DNA from: an uncultured Victivallales bacterium
GTDB lineage: Bacteria; Verrucomicrobiota; Lentisphaeria; Victivallales; UBA1829
Length of the DNA: 64,000 nucleotides
Assembly (NCBI GenBank): GCA_944390735.1
Contig: CALXRL010000074.1
Location: 124,001 to 188,000, forward strand
Reading direction: 5' to 3'
Under the pieces are notes generated by a model, which was given only the letters and a program-made list of their open reading frames with translations, was not told the origin of the DNA and searched no databases. Every line of letters begins with the position of its first letter. Within the stretch, counting starts at the first letter, position 1. A program made the position numbers and the translations under genes. Below, in pieces: positions 17,459 to 26,530 of the stretch.

Positions 17459-18457
17459 ATGCCAGTTGTAATACTTGAATTCGAAAAACCGATTGCGGAG
17501 CTGGAAGCCAAATTGGCGGAATGGGAGTCTTTGACCAGTTCCAGTCATATTGACGCCTCCGAGGAGATCGCCGCTCTGAAAAGCAAGATCGAAAAAATGA
17601 AGAAGGCCACCTACGGCGCGCTGACCGCGTGGCAGAGAGTTCAGCTTGCAAGACACCCGAACCGCCCGTATACGCTGGATTACATCGAGCGCATCTGCAC
17701 CGATTTTCTTGAGTTCCACGGGGATCGCCGGTTCGCAGACGATCCCGCCATCGTCGGAGGATTCGCCAAAATCGACGGACGTCCCGTCATGGTGATCGGA
17801 ACGCAGAAGGGACGCAACACCAAGGAAAATGTGATGCGCAACTTCGGCTGTCCGCATCCGGAAGGCTACCGCAAGGCGCTGCGCCTGATGAGACTGGCGG
17901 ACATGGCCGGCGTGCCGATCGTCACGTTCATTGACACTCCGGGGGCGTTTCCCGGCGTGGCGTCGGAAGAGCGGCACATCGGAGAGGCCATCGCGGTCAA
18001 TCTGCGCGACATGTTCTCCTTCGGCGTGCCGATTGTCTGTGTGGTCATCGGGGAGGGCGGCTCCGGAGGAGCGCTCGCCATCGGCGTCGGAAACAAGGTG
18101 CTGATTATGGAAAACGCCTATTATTCGGTGATTACGCCGGAGGGCTGTGCGGCAATTCTCTGGAAGGACCGCGCGTATTCCGCGAAAGCGGCGGAGGCGC
18201 TCAAGCTGACGGCGTCGGATCTCTACAAACTGAAACTGGTGGACGGCATTGTCGAGGAGCCGCTCGGAGGAGCCCACAAGGATTACGATGCCGCCGCGGT
18301 GCAGCTGAAAAAGGCGGTTCTCCATGCTCTCAAGGAGATGGAAGGCTATACGCCGGATCAGCTGCGGGATCACCGGTATCAGCGGTTCCGCAATGTGAAA
18401 TTCTATGCGGAGCCCTCGAAAGCCAAAGCCGGAACAGAAGTCCCGGCGGAGAAATAA
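17459..18457 (+). CDS. accA: Acetyl-CoA carboxylase carboxyltransferase subunit alpha
   Basis: 332 residues. The ATG at 17459 is 11 bases after AGGGAG; a TTG at 17450 is too close to it. Conserved family segments include FHGDRRFADDPAIVGG, GTQKGRNTKENV, NFGCPHPEGYRKA, FIDTPGAFPG, EGGSGGALAIG and YSVITPEGCAAILW. With AccD it transfers the carboxyl group from biotin to acetyl-CoA, the first step in fatty acid synthesis. accD is not in the window. The next gene begins six bases after its stop. Confidence 0.96.
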   Translation: MPVVILEFEKPIAELEAKLAEWESLTSSSHIDASEEIAALKSKIEKMKKATYGALTAWQRVQLARHPNRPYTLDYIERICTDFLEFHGDRRFADDPAIVGGFAKIDGRPVMVIGTQKGRNTKENVMRNFGCPHPEGYRKALRLMRLADMAGVPIVTFIDTPGAFPGVASEERHIGEAIAVNLRDMFSFGVPIVCVVIGEGGSGGALAIGVGNKVLIMENAYYSVITPEGCAAILWKDRAYSAKAAEALKLTASDLYKLKLVDGIVEEPLGGAHKDYDAAAVQLKKAVLHALKEMEGYTPDQLRDHRYQRFRNVKFYAEPSKAKAGTEVPAEK

Positions 18458-18463
18458 CGGAAA

Positions 18464-18970
18464 ATGTTTCAGGGGAAACTGGTCGTTCGGCCCGCGGTCT
18501 ATGATCCGGAGAAGGGGTTGCGCCATGAGGACAACTCCGATGTGCACAAGGTCTGGGCTCTTCTCGGCGGATATGCGAAGGAGAGTCTGCTTCTTCCCCG
18601 CACGGAGGAGGATATTCAGGAGAAAATCGGCAATTTCAGAATTGCCGAACTGGATGGAACCTTTGTCGGATGCGTGGCGCTCCGCCACTATGGAAACTCG
18701 CTTTACGAGGTGCGGTCCTTTGCGGTGGCCAAGCCGTATGTGGGACAGGGAATCGGGTCGGAGATGCTTTCGGGAATCATCCGGCACATGCGGAGTCTGG
18801 GGAAGCCCGCCCAGCTGTTCTCCCTGACGTACCGGACCCATTTTTTCACCAGGCTCGGCTTCCGGGTGGTCGATAAATCCATGTTCCCCGGAAAAATCTG
18901 GAGCGATTGCGTGATATGCAGGAAGAAAGACCATTGCGACGAGACGGCGGTTCTGATGGAGTTCCCGTGA
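18464..18970 (+). CDS. argA: GNAT N-acetyltransferase, short ArgA-type N-acetylglutamate synthase
   Basis: 168 residues. The acetyl-CoA-binding core VRSFAVAKPYVGQGIGSEM is clear. LTYRTHFFTRLGFRVVDK and VWADC-like KIWSDCVICRKKDHCDETA with paired cysteines are the hallmark of short, kinase-free N-acetylglutamate synthases. It would make N-acetylglutamate for arginine synthesis; argJ and argB lie about 20 kb away. The four-base GTGA overlap with the next gene suggests coupled translation with a glutamate-related enzyme. Confidence 0.8.
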   Translation: MFQGKLVVRPAVYDPEKGLRHEDNSDVHKVWALLGGYAKESLLLPRTEEDIQEKIGNFRIAELDGTFVGCVALRHYGNSLYEVRSFAVAKPYVGQGIGSEMLSGIIRHMRSLGKPAQLFSLTYRTHFFTRLGFRVVDKSMFPGKIWSDCVICRKKDHCDETAVLMEFP

Positions 18971-20892
18971 CTTCCGCCGCGGAAGAGAAGGGGTCTGTCG
19001 GAGAAAAACGGCACCGGCGCTCCCGCGGGGAGCTGATGGAGGCGTTTCACGGCGCGAGGGGCGAGACCGTGGATCTCTTTGTCTACGGAACGCTGCTGAG
19101 CGACAATCATGTGCGTCTGATTCTGAATCGAACGGTGGCGAGCGAGCCGGTCACTCTGTATCACTATATGAAGGTGGTTCCGCCGGGGGCATTCTATTTC
19201 ATCGTCCGGCAGCGGGGATCGCAGGTGCGCGGCCGGCTGCTGAAGGCTCTGACGGCCGAGGAGCTCGAACGGCTCGACAGTTTCGAGGACGAGGGAAATC
19301 TCTATTACCGCAGATCCGTGGTTGTCCGCGATCAGAACAATCAGCGCCGCCGCTGCATGACGTATGTCGGCAATATTCCCGCGCTTCAGAAGTCCTTTGC
19401 CAAGGAGATCCTTTTTGAGGACCGGTACAGTCTGTATCTGGAGCGGAAGATCAATCAGGCGCTGCACGATCTTTCTCCGACCGAGCAGGGACTCGCCCGC
19501 CGGGCGCTGCAGGAGCTGATGGGATCGGCAATCGATCAGCTCATTCAGTCCCATTTTGACGGGGATTATGTCTGCAACTATCTGATGCTTCAGGCGTTCA
19601 ATGAGGCGCGGCCGCCGGATTTGTCGCATGTGTTCTCGAATGTGGCGATTCGTCCGTATGCGGATCACTACATGAAATTTGCCTGCAAGCATATTATTTT
19701 CAATCAGCTGGTGGAAAAGATCCGTCATCAGTTTCACGATGCGGTGCGGGTCTCGAAAAAGTATTTCCGTCACGGAGTGGCGATTCTTCTGGCGTTCCTG
19801 TATTACAATTCGAATCGGCGGAAGATTGAGAAGGTCATGCGGGAGATGGCGCTGGACAAGGCCGTTCCGGGACGATCCTACCGGGAATACGCGGCGGGCT
19901 GCATCACGCTGGCGGACGAGCTCTACGATCCGGCGAAGATGCGCGAAATCCTGGACTTCGTGGCCATGAACTGGTATTCGACGCCGACTCCGCTGGGCGC
20001 GGAGCTGGAGTTCAGTTTTCTGGGGGCCCGCGCCGTTTACGCGGAGCCCGGAGAGGACGCGGTGTTCGACGGATTCAACTGGTTCAACGACTTCGATCTC
20101 CAGAGAAGAACTTGGCGGCTCGGCGGACATGTGGACGCGCATCGGCCGATCACGGGCGGAGGTCTTGCCCGAAGCAGAGGATTCTTTGAATATGCGCTGG
20201 GGAGATTCAACATTGTGGGGGATCTCTCCCGGCCGCTGTTTGACTGTCCGTGGGCGATGTCGATGGTCATCAACGAGGCGGTGAAGTTTCTGGAGATTCC
20301 GACGCACAGTCTGCACATTTCGATGGAGCTGGCGAAGATCAACGGGCGTCCCGCGATCACGGACCGGTCGCACCGGGAGTCGGATCTCGTCTGTCTTCTT
20401 CTGCTGGGCGGCGATCTCCGGAGGGACGAGAACGGCATCCTGAGAGAGTGGCGCATCTACAACAACGAACTCGACACCAATATGATGAAGAGTCTGAATT
20501 TTTCCGACCGCAAACACCACTACTCGCGTTTCGGCGACGAGGAGTCCGTCTCCGATGTGATGGAATACAAATTCCTGCGTCTGAAGTCCACCGAGACCGA
20601 TTACGCAAAGGTGATTGTCGCATTGAAGGCCTATCAGCTGGAGACCTGCGCGCGGCCGATTTCCATTCCGCGGATGGGATGTCCCGAACTGCCGGAACAG
20701 ACCTTTCTCCGCAACTGGGCGGCGCATCCGCAGAGTCTTTCCCTGCGGGAGATCGACGACTTCGCCGCCCGTCTGGAAAGCGGCATGTGCAAGGAACGCA
20801 ATTCGGTGAAACTGGACAAGCGCGGCCGGTCCATGCTGGAGAACATCGTCTCCACACTGGTGGAAAGGAATCGAAGTGTCGCACAAGGCTGA
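18967..20892 (+). CDS. Fusion of gamma-glutamylcyclotransferase (AIG2-like) and an amidoligase-like domain
   Basis: 641 residues; the GTG at 18967 overlaps the previous stop and has GGAG five bases upstream. Residues about 35-140 form a cyclotransferase fold (VDLFVYGTLLSDNH, LDSFEDEGNLYYRRSVVV). A long helical middle of unknown type follows. From about residue 360 the pattern GAELEF, then SLHISMEL, then DVMEYKFLRL recalls the glutamine-synthetase/GCS-fold amidoligases. Such ligases and AIG2 domains are known to associate in peptide-tagging or storage systems. It sits between N-acetylglutamate synthase and glutamate racemase. The N-terminal call is firm; the C-terminal call is an inference. 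Confidence 0.72.
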   Translation: MTSAAEEKGSVGEKRHRRSRGELMEAFHGARGETVDLFVYGTLLSDNHVRLILNRTVASEPVTLYHYMKVVPPGAFYFIVRQRGSQVRGRLLKALTAEELERLDSFEDEGNLYYRRSVVVRDQNNQRRRCMTYVGNIPALQKSFAKEILFEDRYSLYLERKINQALHDLSPTEQGLARRALQELMGSAIDQLIQSHFDGDYVCNYLMLQAFNEARPPDLSHVFSNVAIRPYADHYMKFACKHIIFNQLVEKIRHQFHDAVRVSKKYFRHGVAILLAFLYYNSNRRKIEKVMREMALDKAVPGRSYREYAAGCITLADELYDPAKMREILDFVAMNWYSTPTPLGAELEFSFLGARAVYAEPGEDAVFDGFNWFNDFDLQRRTWRLGGHVDAHRPITGGGLARSRGFFEYALGRFNIVGDLSRPLFDCPWAMSMVINEAVKFLEIPTHSLHISMELAKINGRPAITDRSHRESDLVCLLLLGGDLRRDENGILREWRIYNNELDTNMMKSLNFSDRKHHYSRFGDEESVSDVMEYKFLRLKSTETDYAKVIVALKAYQLETCARPISIPRMGCPELPEQTFLRNWAAHPQSLSLREIDDFAARLESGMCKERNSVKLDKRGRSMLENIVSTLVERNRSVAQG

Positions 20893-21694
20893 CAACAGAC
20901 CCATCGGAGTCTTTGATTCGGGACTCGGAGGACTGACGGTGGTTTCCGCGCTTTCCCGTCTTCTTCCGGACGAGGACATTGTGTATCTCGGCGACACCGC
21001 CCGCGTGCCGTACGGCGACAAATCCGTCGATTCCATCCGCTCATTTGCCTTGCAGGATGCGGCGTTCCTCTTTTCCCGGGGGGTCAAAATGATTGTGGTC
21101 GCCTGCAACACGGTCTCCTCGGTCGCCATGAAGACGCTGCATCAGAACTATCCGCAGGCGCACATCCTCGGAGTGCTGGATGCCGGCATCCGCGCGGCGG
21201 TCCGGACCGGACTGCAGAAGATCACGGTTCTGGGCACCCGCGCCACCATCAACAGCGACGCCTACCGCAGAGGTATTCATGCGGTGGATCCCTCCATCAT
21301 TGTGGAGAGCATCGCCTGTCCGCTGCTCGTTCCCATGGCGGAGGAGGGAATCGTGGACAACGAACTCGCCTGCGCCGTGCTCGATATCTATCTGCACAGA
21401 ATCAGAACCAGTCCCCCTGACGCGGTCCTGCTGGGATGCACTCATTATCCGCTCTTCCGGAACGCCCTGACCCGCTATTTCGGCGGCAGTGTGCGCATCA
21501 TCGACAGCGCGACCGCCTGTGCCGATTATGTCTCCGACTTCCTTCGCGCCAACGCCCTTTCCGCATCTCCCGGGAAAGGTTCCAAACAGAGCTTTTTCGT
21601 GACGGATATGCACTCCGAATTTTCCGTTCACGCGGCGCGTTTTCTCAGCCGTCCCCCGGAACGCGTCCAGAAAGTCGTTCTCTCGGAAGATTGA
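20876..21694 (+). CDS. murI: Glutamate racemase
   Basis: 272 residues from a GTG with GGAAAGGA upstream, overlapping the previous gene by 17 bases. It has both catalytic cysteine motifs, VACNTVSS (first) and GCTHYPL (second), plus GVFDSGLGGLTV and YLGDTARVPYG. It interconverts L- and D-glutamate, providing D-glutamate for peptidoglycan. Co-transcription with the glutamate acetyltransferase and the cyclotransferase fusion makes this a glutamate-centred cluster. Confidence 0.95.
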   Translation: MSHKADNRPIGVFDSGLGGLTVVSALSRLLPDEDIVYLGDTARVPYGDKSVDSIRSFALQDAAFLFSRGVKMIVVACNTVSSVAMKTLHQNYPQAHILGVLDAGIRAAVRTGLQKITVLGTRATINSDAYRRGIHAVDPSIIVESIACPLLVPMAEEGIVDNELACAVLDIYLHRIRTSPPDAVLLGCTHYPLFRNALTRYFGGSVRIIDSATACADYVSDFLRANALSASPGKGSKQSFFVTDMHSEFSVHAARFLSRPPERVQKVVLSED

Positions 21695-21783
21695 CCGTTT
21701 CCCGGGAGCCGCTCGGCGACGGACTTTTTCTCCGGCACGCTTTCTCGGCCTCTCCTTTCTTCGGAAAAAATTGCGCGCGGGAC

Positions 21784-21811
21784 TTGCAAATAAGGAAAAA
21801 TGTGATATTTT
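21784..21811 (+). promoter_or_regulatory. Promoter of tRNA-Leu(GAG)
   Basis: TTGCAA (21784-21789), 16-base spacer, TATTTT (21806-21811), ending 23 bases before the tRNA. The layout equals that of the tRNA-Glu promoter. Confidence 0.6.
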
Positions 21812-21834
21812 ATCACCACACCAACGATAAGAAT

Positions 21835-21918
21835 GCTCGGGTGGCGAAATGGCAGACGCGCTAGCTTGAGGTGCTAGTGGAGCGATCCATGGGAGTTCGA
21901 GTCTCCCCTCGAGCACCA
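21835..21918 (+). tRNA. tRNA-Leu (anticodon GAG)
   Basis: 84 bases with encoded CCA. Acceptor GCTCGGG pairs with CTCGAGC (one wobble). The anticodon stem CTAGC/GCTAG encloses TTGAGGT, anticodon GAG. A class II variable arm is present. T-rich sequence follows. Confidence 0.95.
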
Positions 21919-22056
21919 TCTTTTTCCCCTTTTCTTTTTTCCGGTGCGATTTTTCTTTTTTGCGCTTTGATTCCGGGAAAAACCCCCTCCGCGGACTGGC
22001 AATCACAACATTGAACTGCTATATTTATATACTGGTTTCAAAATGGAGAAAAAAGA

Positions 22057-23352
22057 ATGAAACGGATTTCATGGAAAGATCAGGATGCGTCCGCGGAACT
22101 GGAGGCCCTGTACAACAGGCCGGCTTGTCCGCGGGAGATCGAAGAGTCGGTGTCGGAAATCGTGGCGAAGGTCAGAGCGGAAGGCGATGACGCAATTGCG
22201 GATTTTCTTGCCCGTTTCGACAAGGTGACTCTCCAGCCTCAGGATTTCATGGTGAAAGCCGACGAGTACGCCGAGGCGGAACGTGCCGTCGATGAAAACG
22301 CCAGACAGGCGATTGATCTGGCAATCGCGCATGTCACCGCGTTTGCCGAACAGGCGAAACCTCACGATCATTCCTTTTCTCCGCGGGAAGGCGTGGTGCT
22401 GGGCGAACGGTTCGTTCCGATGGAACGGGTCGGCTGCTACATCCCCGGCGGGACGGCTCCGCTGGTCTCAACCGTGATTCACACGGTGGCGATTGCCAGG
22501 GCAGCCGGAGTCCGGGAGATCGTCGCGGCAACTCCTCCGATGAAAAACGGAAACGTCAATCCCGCAACGCTCTATGCGCTGAAACGCGCCGGCGCAACCG
22601 AAGTCTGGAAAATGGGCGGAGCGTATGCCATTGCCGCAATGGCATATGGAACGCAGACCGTGAAAAAGGTCGAAAAGATCGTCGGTCCCGGAAACGCCTA
22701 TGTCGCTGCGGCAAAGAAGATTGTGTATGGTTCCGTGGCGATCGACATGGTCGCAGGCCCTTCCGAAATCATGATTCTTGCAGATCGTACGACCAATCCG
22801 GCGTTCGCCGCCGCCGATATGCTCTCACAGGCGGAGCACGGAAGCGGACTGGAACAGTCGGTGATCGTCGCCGATTCGAAAGAGTTTCTGGACAAGGTGG
22901 AAGTGGAACTGCATCGTCAGTCGGCGACTCTGCCGCGTCTCGCGACGGTGGAAAAAGTGCTGTCGCGCGGCACCTATCTCATCGAGGCGGAAAACATGCG
23001 TTCCGCCGCGGAGATCGCCGGGAACTATGCGCCGGAGCATCTGGAGGTCATGTGCGAACATCCCCGGGAGCTTCTGCCGCACATCAAGGCCGCCGGAGCG
23101 ATTTTCCTCGGACCGTGGACCCCGGAACCCGCCGGCGATTTCACCGCGGGGCCGAGCCACGTCCTGCCGACTGCGGGAACGGCAAAGTTCTTCCACGGAC
23201 TTTCCACCATGGATTTCATGCGCCGCAGCAGTCTGCTGGAATATACCAGGGAGGCTCTGATGAAAGAGGTCTCCGCAATTGAATGCTTCGCTTCGCTGGA
23301 GGGACTCGACGCCCACGGCAGAAGCGCTTCCATAAGAAGGGATTGGAAATGA
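22057..23352 (+). CDS. hisD: Histidinol dehydrogenase
   Basis: 431 residues, normal for the family. Conserved blocks include RVGCYIPGGTAPLVSTV, GGAYAIAAMAYGT, KIVGPGNAYVAAAKK, DMVAGPSEIMI and the zinc/active-site region SQAEHGSG. It oxidises histidinol to histidine in two NAD-dependent steps. The stop overlaps the hisC start, and a weak promoter (TATATT at 22020-22025) lies upstream. The start has GGAG about ten bases before it. Confidence 0.96.
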   Translation: MKRISWKDQDASAELEALYNRPACPREIEESVSEIVAKVRAEGDDAIADFLARFDKVTLQPQDFMVKADEYAEAERAVDENARQAIDLAIAHVTAFAEQAKPHDHSFSPREGVVLGERFVPMERVGCYIPGGTAPLVSTVIHTVAIARAAGVREIVAATPPMKNGNVNPATLYALKRAGATEVWKMGGAYAIAAMAYGTQTVKKVEKIVGPGNAYVAAAKKIVYGSVAIDMVAGPSEIMILADRTTNPAFAAADMLSQAEHGSGLEQSVIVADSKEFLDKVEVELHRQSATLPRLATVEKVLSRGTYLIEAENMRSAAEIAGNYAPEHLEVMCEHPRELLPHIKAAGAIFLGPWTPEPAGDFTAGPSHVLPTAGTAKFFHGLSTMDFMRRSSLLEYTREALMKEVSAIECFASLEGLDAHGRSASIRRDWK

Positions 23353-24413
23353 ATGTGCCCAAAGTGCGCGATTCCATTCGCGCGATGTCCGGATACGTCC
23401 CGGGAGAACAGCCGAAGTGGACGAAAATCATCAAACTGAACACCAATGAAAATCCGTATCCGCCGACTCCGAAGCTGGCGGAGGCGCTTGCGTCCTGCGA
23501 TCTGTCGCGTCTGCGCCTCTATCCCGATCCGGTGGCGCAGACGCTGCGGGAGGAGATTGCCGCGTTTCACGGAGTCTCCGCGTCGCAGGTGCTCGCGGCA
23601 AACGGGTCCGACGATGTGCTTACCATCGTCTCCCGCTGTTTTCTGGATGAGACGCATCCGATCGCGTTTCCGGTTCCGACCTATTCTCTGTATAAGACGC
23701 TGGCCGAGCTTCAGTGCGCGCCCATGATTACGGTTCCGCTGGAGAAGGAAAACGATTTTGCCCTTCCGGCCGATTTCGGGGAACGGATCCGCGGAGCCTC
23801 GCTTCTGATCCTGGCTCGTCCGAATGCCCCGACCGGAAACGCGTATCCGCTGGAGCAGATCGAACGGATCTGCTCCGAATTCGACGGCGCCGTGCTGATC
23901 GATGAAGCCTATGCCGATTTCGCAGCGGACAACTGCGATCTTCTGGTCCGGAAATATCCGAATGTGATGTTCTCGCGAACCTTTTCAAAGAGTCGCTCGC
24001 TGGCGGGAATCCGTTTCGGCTACGTGGTCGCGCATCCCGATCTGATTGCGGAGCTGATGAAGGCAAAGGATTCCTACAATGTCAACGCGCTGACTCAGCT
24101 GCTGGCGCTGACCTCCTTCCGCGATTCCGGCTATCTGGCGGAAACGACGGCAAAAGTGAAGGAGACGCGCGAGCGGTATGGGAAGAAGTTCAAGGAGCTC
24201 GGATTCCGCGTGATCCCCTCGCAGACGAATTTCCTTTTTGCGTCACCTCCCCGGAAGAACGGAAAAGAGTTTTTCGAGTTCCTGCGGACCAGGCAGATTC
24301 TGGTTCGTTATTTCCCCGGAGAAATGACCGGAGAGTTCGTCCGCATCACGATCGGAACCCCCGAAGAGATGGAGATCCTCTTCTCCTGTGCGCAGGAATT
24401 CTGCACCAGATGA
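23349..24413 (+). CDS. hisC: Histidinol-phosphate aminotransferase
   Basis: 354 residues from the ATG that overlaps the hisD stop (ATGA). It is a fold-type I PLP enzyme: LNTNENPYPP, GSDDVLTIV, RPNAPTGN, IDEAYADF, and the PLP lysine in SRTFSKSRSLAGIRFGY. It converts imidazole-acetol phosphate to histidinol phosphate with glutamate as donor. Only hisD and hisC of the pathway are visible here. Confidence 0.95.
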   Translation: MNVPKVRDSIRAMSGYVPGEQPKWTKIIKLNTNENPYPPTPKLAEALASCDLSRLRLYPDPVAQTLREEIAAFHGVSASQVLAANGSDDVLTIVSRCFLDETHPIAFPVPTYSLYKTLAELQCAPMITVPLEKENDFALPADFGERIRGASLLILARPNAPTGNAYPLEQIERICSEFDGAVLIDEAYADFAADNCDLLVRKYPNVMFSRTFSKSRSLAGIRFGYVVAHPDLIAELMKAKDSYNVNALTQLLALTSFRDSGYLAETTAKVKETRERYGKKFKELGFRVIPSQTNFLFASPPRKNGKEFFEFLRTRQILVRYFPGEMTGEFVRITIGTPEEMEILFSCAQEFCTR

Positions 24414-24438
24414 AACAACGCTAACAAACAGGCCTATT

Positions 24439-25167
24439 GTGCGGTTTTTGCGCAAACAGTGGAGAAGATGGTTTTTGCTCGGAGGTGTGGTGCTGCTTAC
24501 GGGACTGCTGTTTGTGTTTGTCCCGGAATCCTGGTTGCGCAGAGGTTGGAACTGGAGCATCGGACGTTTTTTCCGGCATACGGTGGAATCGCGTCTGCGC
24601 CAGTTCGGTCCGGCGGCGTTGGCACGCCTGGAGCTCGGGTTCATTCCTGAAAAACTGGACATCATCGCGTTAAAGGAAGAACGGATTCTGGAACTCTGGG
24701 GCAGCAGAGGATCCGGAAAACCGGAATTGCTCAAGTCGTATCCTGTTCTTGCTGCCAGCGGGACTGCCGGACCGAAACGGAAAGAGGGGGACCGGCAAGT
24801 CCCGGAAGGTTTTTATTCGATAGAATCCCTGCATCCCAACAGTTCTTTTTATCTGGCTTTGAAGATTGCCTATCCCTCGGAAGAAGACAAGCGTATTGCA
24901 ATCGCGGAAAAACGGAATCCGGATCAATTAGGTTCCGCGATCATGCTTCACGGAAAGGGGGGATCCATTGGCTGCATTGCCGTTTCCAATGAGGCCATGG
25001 AAGAGATTTTCGCCCTTGCCGCGCGGACAGGAATTCAAAAGATCCGGCTTTTGATTTGTCCATACGATTTCCGGCGCAAGTCCCCTCCGGAAAATATTAT
25101 GCCTGCCTGGCTTTCGGAACGCTACCGGAGACTGGAACTGGAATTGAAACGGCATCCCCGCCCATGA
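24439..25167 (+). CDS. L,D-transpeptidase family protein (YkuD/YafK-like)
   Basis: 242 residues. I chose the GTG at 24439, which has AGG about eight bases upstream; a GTG at 24388 inside hisC is the alternative. One membrane anchor (LLGGVVLLTGLLFVFV) precedes a YkuD domain with the intact catalytic motif MLHGKGGSIGCIAV, and VPEGFYSIE upstream. The YafK-like subgroup acts on peptidoglycan or on lipoprotein attachment. It is the last gene before the pilT terminator. Confidence 0.83.
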   Translation: MRFLRKQWRRWFLLGGVVLLTGLLFVFVPESWLRRGWNWSIGRFFRHTVESRLRQFGPAALARLELGFIPEKLDIIALKEERILELWGSRGSGKPELLKSYPVLAASGTAGPKRKEGDRQVPEGFYSIESLHPNSSFYLALKIAYPSEEDKRIAIAEKRNPDQLGSAIMLHGKGGSIGCIAVSNEAMEEIFALAARTGIQKIRLLICPYDFRRKSPPENIMPAWLSERYRRLELELKRHPRP

Positions 25168-25172
25168 CGATC

Positions 25173-25215
25173 AAAAAAAGCCCGGCAGGAACGCAAAAAA
25201 GGTTCGTACCGGGCT
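25173..25215 (-). terminator. Intrinsic terminator of pilT
   Basis: On the minus strand AGCCCGG/CCGGGCT (25215-25209 with 25185-25179) encloses a loop with a small inner stem. It is followed by seven T residues. It separates the convergent L,D-transpeptidase and pilT genes. Confidence 0.8.
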
Positions 25216-25237
25216 GTTGTTTTGTGGTTCCGAAGGA

Positions 25238-26332
25238 TCAGAAGGAGTCGTCCTGGAGGGATTCCGATTCGATGCCGTTGTCGGCAAACATCTTGCGGAG
25301 GTCTCCGCGGTCGATCGCTTTGAAGAAGGCCTCTTCCGGCGTGATGATGTCGCGCAGGACAAGATCCAGCAACGATCCGTTCAAGCTGCGCATGCCGAGC
25401 TTGTGGCTGGTCTGAATGACGGATTCAATCATGTAGATCTTGTTTTCACGGATCAGGTTGCTGACCGCGTTTGTTACAAGCAGGATTTCCAGTGCGGCGA
25501 TTCGTCCGCGTCCTTTTCGTTTGCAGAGGGTCTGTGCGACAATTCCCTTGAGGGAGCCCGCGAGCATCGCGCGGATCTGTTCCTGACGGTTCGCCGGGAA
25601 CTGCTGAATGATACGGTCCGCGGTACTGGCGGCGGTGGTCGTATGCAGCGTTCCGAACACAAGGTGACCGGTTTCCGCCGTTTCCAGCGCGATTTCGACG
25701 GTCTCCAGGTCTCGCATTTCTCCGACGAGCACGATATCCGGGTCTTCACGAAGTGCCGCTCGCAGCGCGGAGGAGAAGCTTCTGGTATGGCGGCCCACTT
25801 CACGGTGATTGATCAGACACTTCTTGTTGTGATGCACAAACTCAACCGGGTCCTCAATCGTGATGATATGGTCTGTTCGGATTCGGTTGATGTAGTCGAC
25901 CATGGCGGCCAGCGTCGTGGATTTTCCGCTTCCGGTCGGTCCGGTCACCAGAACCAGTCCCTTGTTCAAGGTGCAGAGATCGGCGATCACCGGAGGAAGA
26001 TTCAGCTGCTCGAATGTCAGAATGTTCGCGGGAATCACACGGGCGACGATGCCGACGCCGTTCAGATCCCGGAAGACGTTCACACGAAAACGGTCTCCGT
26101 TCGGCAGCGAATACGCAAGGTCGGTGTCGTTGCATTCGGCAAACTGGTCGATGTTGCGCTGGGGCATGATCTCGTTTGCCAGGGCCTCAATGTAATCGCT
26201 GGTCAGCGGCTCGGATTCCGTAAACACGATCTCTCCGTCAATCCGGTAGACGGCCGGAGCTCCGCTGGAAAGATGTACGTCCGAGGCCTTCTGTTCCAGC
26301 ATGAAATTCAAAAAAACGTCAATATTCGGCAT
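25238..26332 (-). CDS. pilT: Type IV pilus retraction ATPase PilT
   Basis: 364 residues from the ATG at 26332, with AGGGAG upstream. It shows Walker A GPTGSGKST, the Asp box IEDPVEFVH, Walker B DPDIVLVGEMRD and the His box GTLHTTTAASTADRI. KASDVHLSSGAPAVYRIDGE is the typical N-terminus. PilT hexamers depolymerise type IV pili. No other pilus assembly genes lie near, but three prepilin-like proteins are encoded in the window. The gene is divergent from a LacI regulator. Confidence 0.94.
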   Translation of the reverse strand: MPNIDVFLNFMLEQKASDVHLSSGAPAVYRIDGEIVFTESEPLTSDYIEALANEIMPQRNIDQFAECNDTDLAYSLPNGDRFRVNVFRDLNGVGIVARVIPANILTFEQLNLPPVIADLCTLNKGLVLVTGPTGSGKSTTLAAMVDYINRIRTDHIITIEDPVEFVHHNKKCLINHREVGRHTRSFSSALRAALREDPDIVLVGEMRDLETVEIALETAETGHLVFGTLHTTTAASTADRIIQQFPANRQEQIRAMLAGSLKGIVAQTLCKRKGRGRIAALEILLVTNAVSNLIRENKIYMIESVIQTSHKLGMRSLNGSLLDLVLRDIITPEEAFFKAIDRGDLRKMFADNGIESESLQDDSF

Positions 26333-26477
26333 GTCTGTGCTCCCTGAAAAAATTCTAGACCCTGTATTAGTACAGCTGAATGGATTAAAAAGCAAGCCGG
26401 GATCGGTCTTATTTGATCTTTTTCCGCGAATTTTCATTTTTTTTTGCTTCCCCCTATTGCTTTTTTCAAAAAAAGCG

Positions 26478-26483
26478 TATAAT
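26478..26483 (+). promoter_or_regulatory. -10 box of the second LacI-pilin-glycosidase operon
   Basis: TATAAT, a perfect consensus, with TTGCTT 15 bases upstream at 26457-26462 as a suboptimal -35. It lies eight bases before the palindromic operator. Confidence 0.6.
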
Positions 26484-26490
26484 GAATAGG

Positions 26491-26510
26491 TAATTGAACC
26501 GGTTCAATTA
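26491..26510. promoter_or_regulatory. Perfect 20-base LacI-type operator
   Basis: TAATTGAACCGGTTCAATTA is a perfect palindrome with the central CCGG typical of LacI-family sites. It covers the expected transcription start and lies 20 bases before the regulator's start codon, so autorepression of the operon is very likely. Confidence 0.82.
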
Positions 26511-26530
26511 AAAGAGAGCGGAGTGGATCA

